Of a DNA stretch of 64,000 nucleotides, positions 62,735-64,000 are shown piece by piece. Origin of the DNA: Lachnospira sp. UBA3212 (lineage in GTDB: Bacteria > Bacillota > Clostridia > Lachnospirales > Lachnospiraceae); contig DEWK01000023.1 of the NCBI GenBank assembly GCA_002363615.1, forward strand, positions 1 through 64,000, written 5' to 3'. Numbering within the stretch: the stretch's first letter is position 1; each line of letters opens with the position of its first letter. A program made the position numbers and the translations under genes. The notes beneath the pieces are model-generated. The model worked only from the letters and a program-made list of their open reading frames with translations. It ran no database searches and was not told the DNA's origin.

Positions 62735-64000
62735 TTAAATCGAAAAAGATTTTAACCATAACAGCGATTGATTTCCAGAGCGATCAGTCGCTGTTATTTT
62801 TATGTCCTCTTTTCCAATTCCTATTAATGAATAATAAGGACCTATCTTTACAGTCTGTATACGACATCCTTTTGCATCATAAGCGGTTAGGTCCTTTAAA
62901 TCATGATCATCAAATACATAAATCACATCTTCCTTAATTTTTAAAATCTTTGGCTGACACAAATCTACATAAGCATAATCTATAAAATCTTGCATGGTGA
63001 TCTTGGGATTTTTCTCCTCCTTGTTTTCTGTTTTAGTCTCCTCTTTTCTTTCTTCCTTGATTTGTGGGCTTTGACTCTCTGTTTCTAGCATTTTCCTACT
63101 ACTGCTGGTTTCCATCTCTTTTCTTGTGGTTTCTTTTTCCTTTTTTTCTGTTTTCTCCGTAGAAAGAACTAAATGAATCTTAGGGGATTTTACAAATTCA
63201 GGTTCTTTACTCCCATCCTCTCCTATCGCTTTAAAATAATAATATCCTGAAAAATCCTCCTTGATTTTAATCTGACAATAGCCTTTCGAATCTAGACTTA
63301 TGGTGGCTCCTTCCGATTTTATCCCCTTTGATTTTTTATAATATTCAAGTGCCTTGGGTTTTATTTCATTCATACTTTGGGCATGAATACTTAATAGCGC
63401 ATACTCTCCCTCCATGGTAAATAAAGAAATATCATCTACATAAGGAAATTCCTCTTCATAAGAACTCAAATGATAGATGGATGCCTCCTCTTTTTCTGCT
63501 ATATCATTACAATCAATAAAGGAAAATGCCAGGGGTCTTTGATCCACCAAGTGGTAAAGTACCAACGACTCCTTCTTTCTGTCTTTAAAATGATAGGACA
63601 ATAGTTCCATCTTTTCTTTGTAAGTCTTTGGTCCTTTATATTCATAGCAAAAAAAATACAAATCACATAGTTTTACGTAAATTTCCTGTAATTGGTCTTC
63701 CATACTTTCATCTACTTCTACCTTTAATTGCCGAAAGGTCTCTAATCGGGAAAGAATAAATTCCTCATCCTTTGTATGAAAGAATTTTTCTTGATAAAGT
63801 TTTTTTGTATATGCATTCACTTCTATTAATAGGTCTTTGGGACTTTTCTTTACAAATGAATCATCTGGTGAAGAAATATAAAAATTGGATTTTGGCGAAA
63901 GCAATACACATCCCATAAGTAATATAAGAAGATATAAAAAATTTGGCTTTCTTTTCTTTTTTTCCTGCAAAGACTGTAAAAAAAGAATAAGGTCTTCATG
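62735..64000 (-). CDS. Membrane-anchored protein of unknown function, cut by the window edge
   Basis: The protein has a basic N-terminal region, one membrane segment (KPNFLYLLILLMGCVLL), a long extracellular part, a Glu/Lys/Thr-rich linker and a C-terminal beta domain (DLKDLTAYDAKG, ITATDRSGNQSLL). An internal TTG at 63970 could start it, but the frame stays open to the edge (HEDLILFLQSLQ), so the true start is probably beyond 64000. No family recognised. Confidence 0.6.
   Translation of the reverse strand, partial: HEDLILFLQSLQEKKKRKPNFLYLLILLMGCVLLSPKSNFYISSPDDSFVKKSPKDLLIEVNAYTKKLYQEKFFHTKDEEFILSRLETFRQLKVEVDESMEDQLQEIYVKLCDLYFFCYEYKGPKTYKEKMELLSYHFKDRKKESLVLYHLVDQRPLAFSFIDCNDIAEKEEASIYHLSSYEEEFPYVDDISLFTMEGEYALLSIHAQSMNEIKPKALEYYKKSKGIKSEGATISLDSKGYCQIKIKEDFSGYYYFKAIGEDGSKEPEFVKSPKIHLVLSTEKTEKKEKETTRKEMETSSSRKMLETESQSPQIKEERKEETKTENKEEKNPKITMQDFIDYAYVDLCQPKILKIKEDVIYVFDDHDLKDLTAYDAKGCRIQTVKIGPYYSLIGIGKEDIKITATDRSGNQSLLWLKSFSI
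62758..62803 (+). terminator. Terminator of the GH51 gene, inside the convergent gene
   Basis: Stem ATAACAGCGA (62758-62767) with its complement (62788-62797), followed by TTTTAT. It overlaps the last codons of the minus-strand gene. Confidence 0.8.

Noticed and set aside
1..64000. CRISPR arrays, tRNA or rRNA genes
   Set aside because: No regularly spaced direct repeats and no cloverleaf or rRNA-like stretches were seen on either strand.

Overview
The window looks like chromosomal DNA of a low-GC, Gram-positive, pectin- and arabinan-degrading member of the Clostridia, most likely family Lachnospiraceae. The evidence is the gene order (rplU-prp-rpmA-obgE; mreBCD-mrdA-rodA-mgsA; sepF-ylmH-divIVA), an L27 with the cleavable N-terminal extension typical of Firmicutes, a sporulation-associated GerW homologue, and a PL9-type pectate lyase at one end with a GH51 arabinofuranosidase at the other. 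The genus cannot be fixed from the sequence alone.

Layout. 1-2.3 kb: secreted pectate lyase and a membrane-anchored formylglycine-generating-enzyme-like protein. 2.3-6.7 kb: a plus-strand ribosome-assembly cluster with an L21-leader-like 5' region, rplU-prp-rpmA, then obgE-yhbY-nadD-yqeK-rsfS. 6.7-17.3 kb: an AT-rich accessory island between rsfS and lexA, full of broken and mosaic genes. In order it holds a possible IS end, the C-terminal remnant of a large protein, a three-gene DUF3791/DUF3990 (ADP-ribosyltransferase-like) cassette, a BREX-type pglZ fragment fused to a nuclease-domain fragment, a UvrD-like helicase with an embedded nuclease-like segment, zinc fingers and an RQC-like tail, a RecQ helicase with an extra DNA-binding tail, an EcsC-like protein with a frameshift near its end, a flavodoxin, and a DUF3800 fragment. 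17.3-20.4 kb: lexA divergent from a YneA-like LysM gene with SOS boxes between them, a Xer-type recombinase and a zinc-ribbon protein.

20.5-34.2 kb, minus strand: envelope and cell-shape genes. These are rluD, lspA, aroB, divIVA, ylmH, sepF, yggS, an HlyD-like protein, mgsA, rodA, mrdA, mreD, mreC and mreB. Together they build the elongation machinery (MreBCD-PBP2-RodA) and part of the division machinery (SepF, DivIVA). 34.2-46.6 kb: radC, a PLP lyase, miaA-mutL-mutS-miaB, a folate salvage enzyme, DUF896, an unknown protein and proB. 46.6-58.7 kb: two flavoproteins, a lipid-linked-sugar flippase-like protein, a DUF3048 protein, ybeY-phoH, rpsU, gerW, a DUF2953 protein, two unrecognised proteins and a lysA-type decarboxylase. 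58.9-64 kb: a multidomain GH51 enzyme, then a convergent unknown gene that runs off the right edge.

The most unusual part is the 6.7-17.3 kb island. Its UvrD-like and RecQ helicases plus the EcsC-like membrane-associated protein lie on one strand, tightly spaced, among fragments of known defence-type genes. This makes them a candidate uncharacterised defence or DNA-processing operon. Several reading frames here are interrupted, so activity is uncertain. No tRNA, rRNA or CRISPR array was seen. All family names come from reading the protein sequences; no database search was run.
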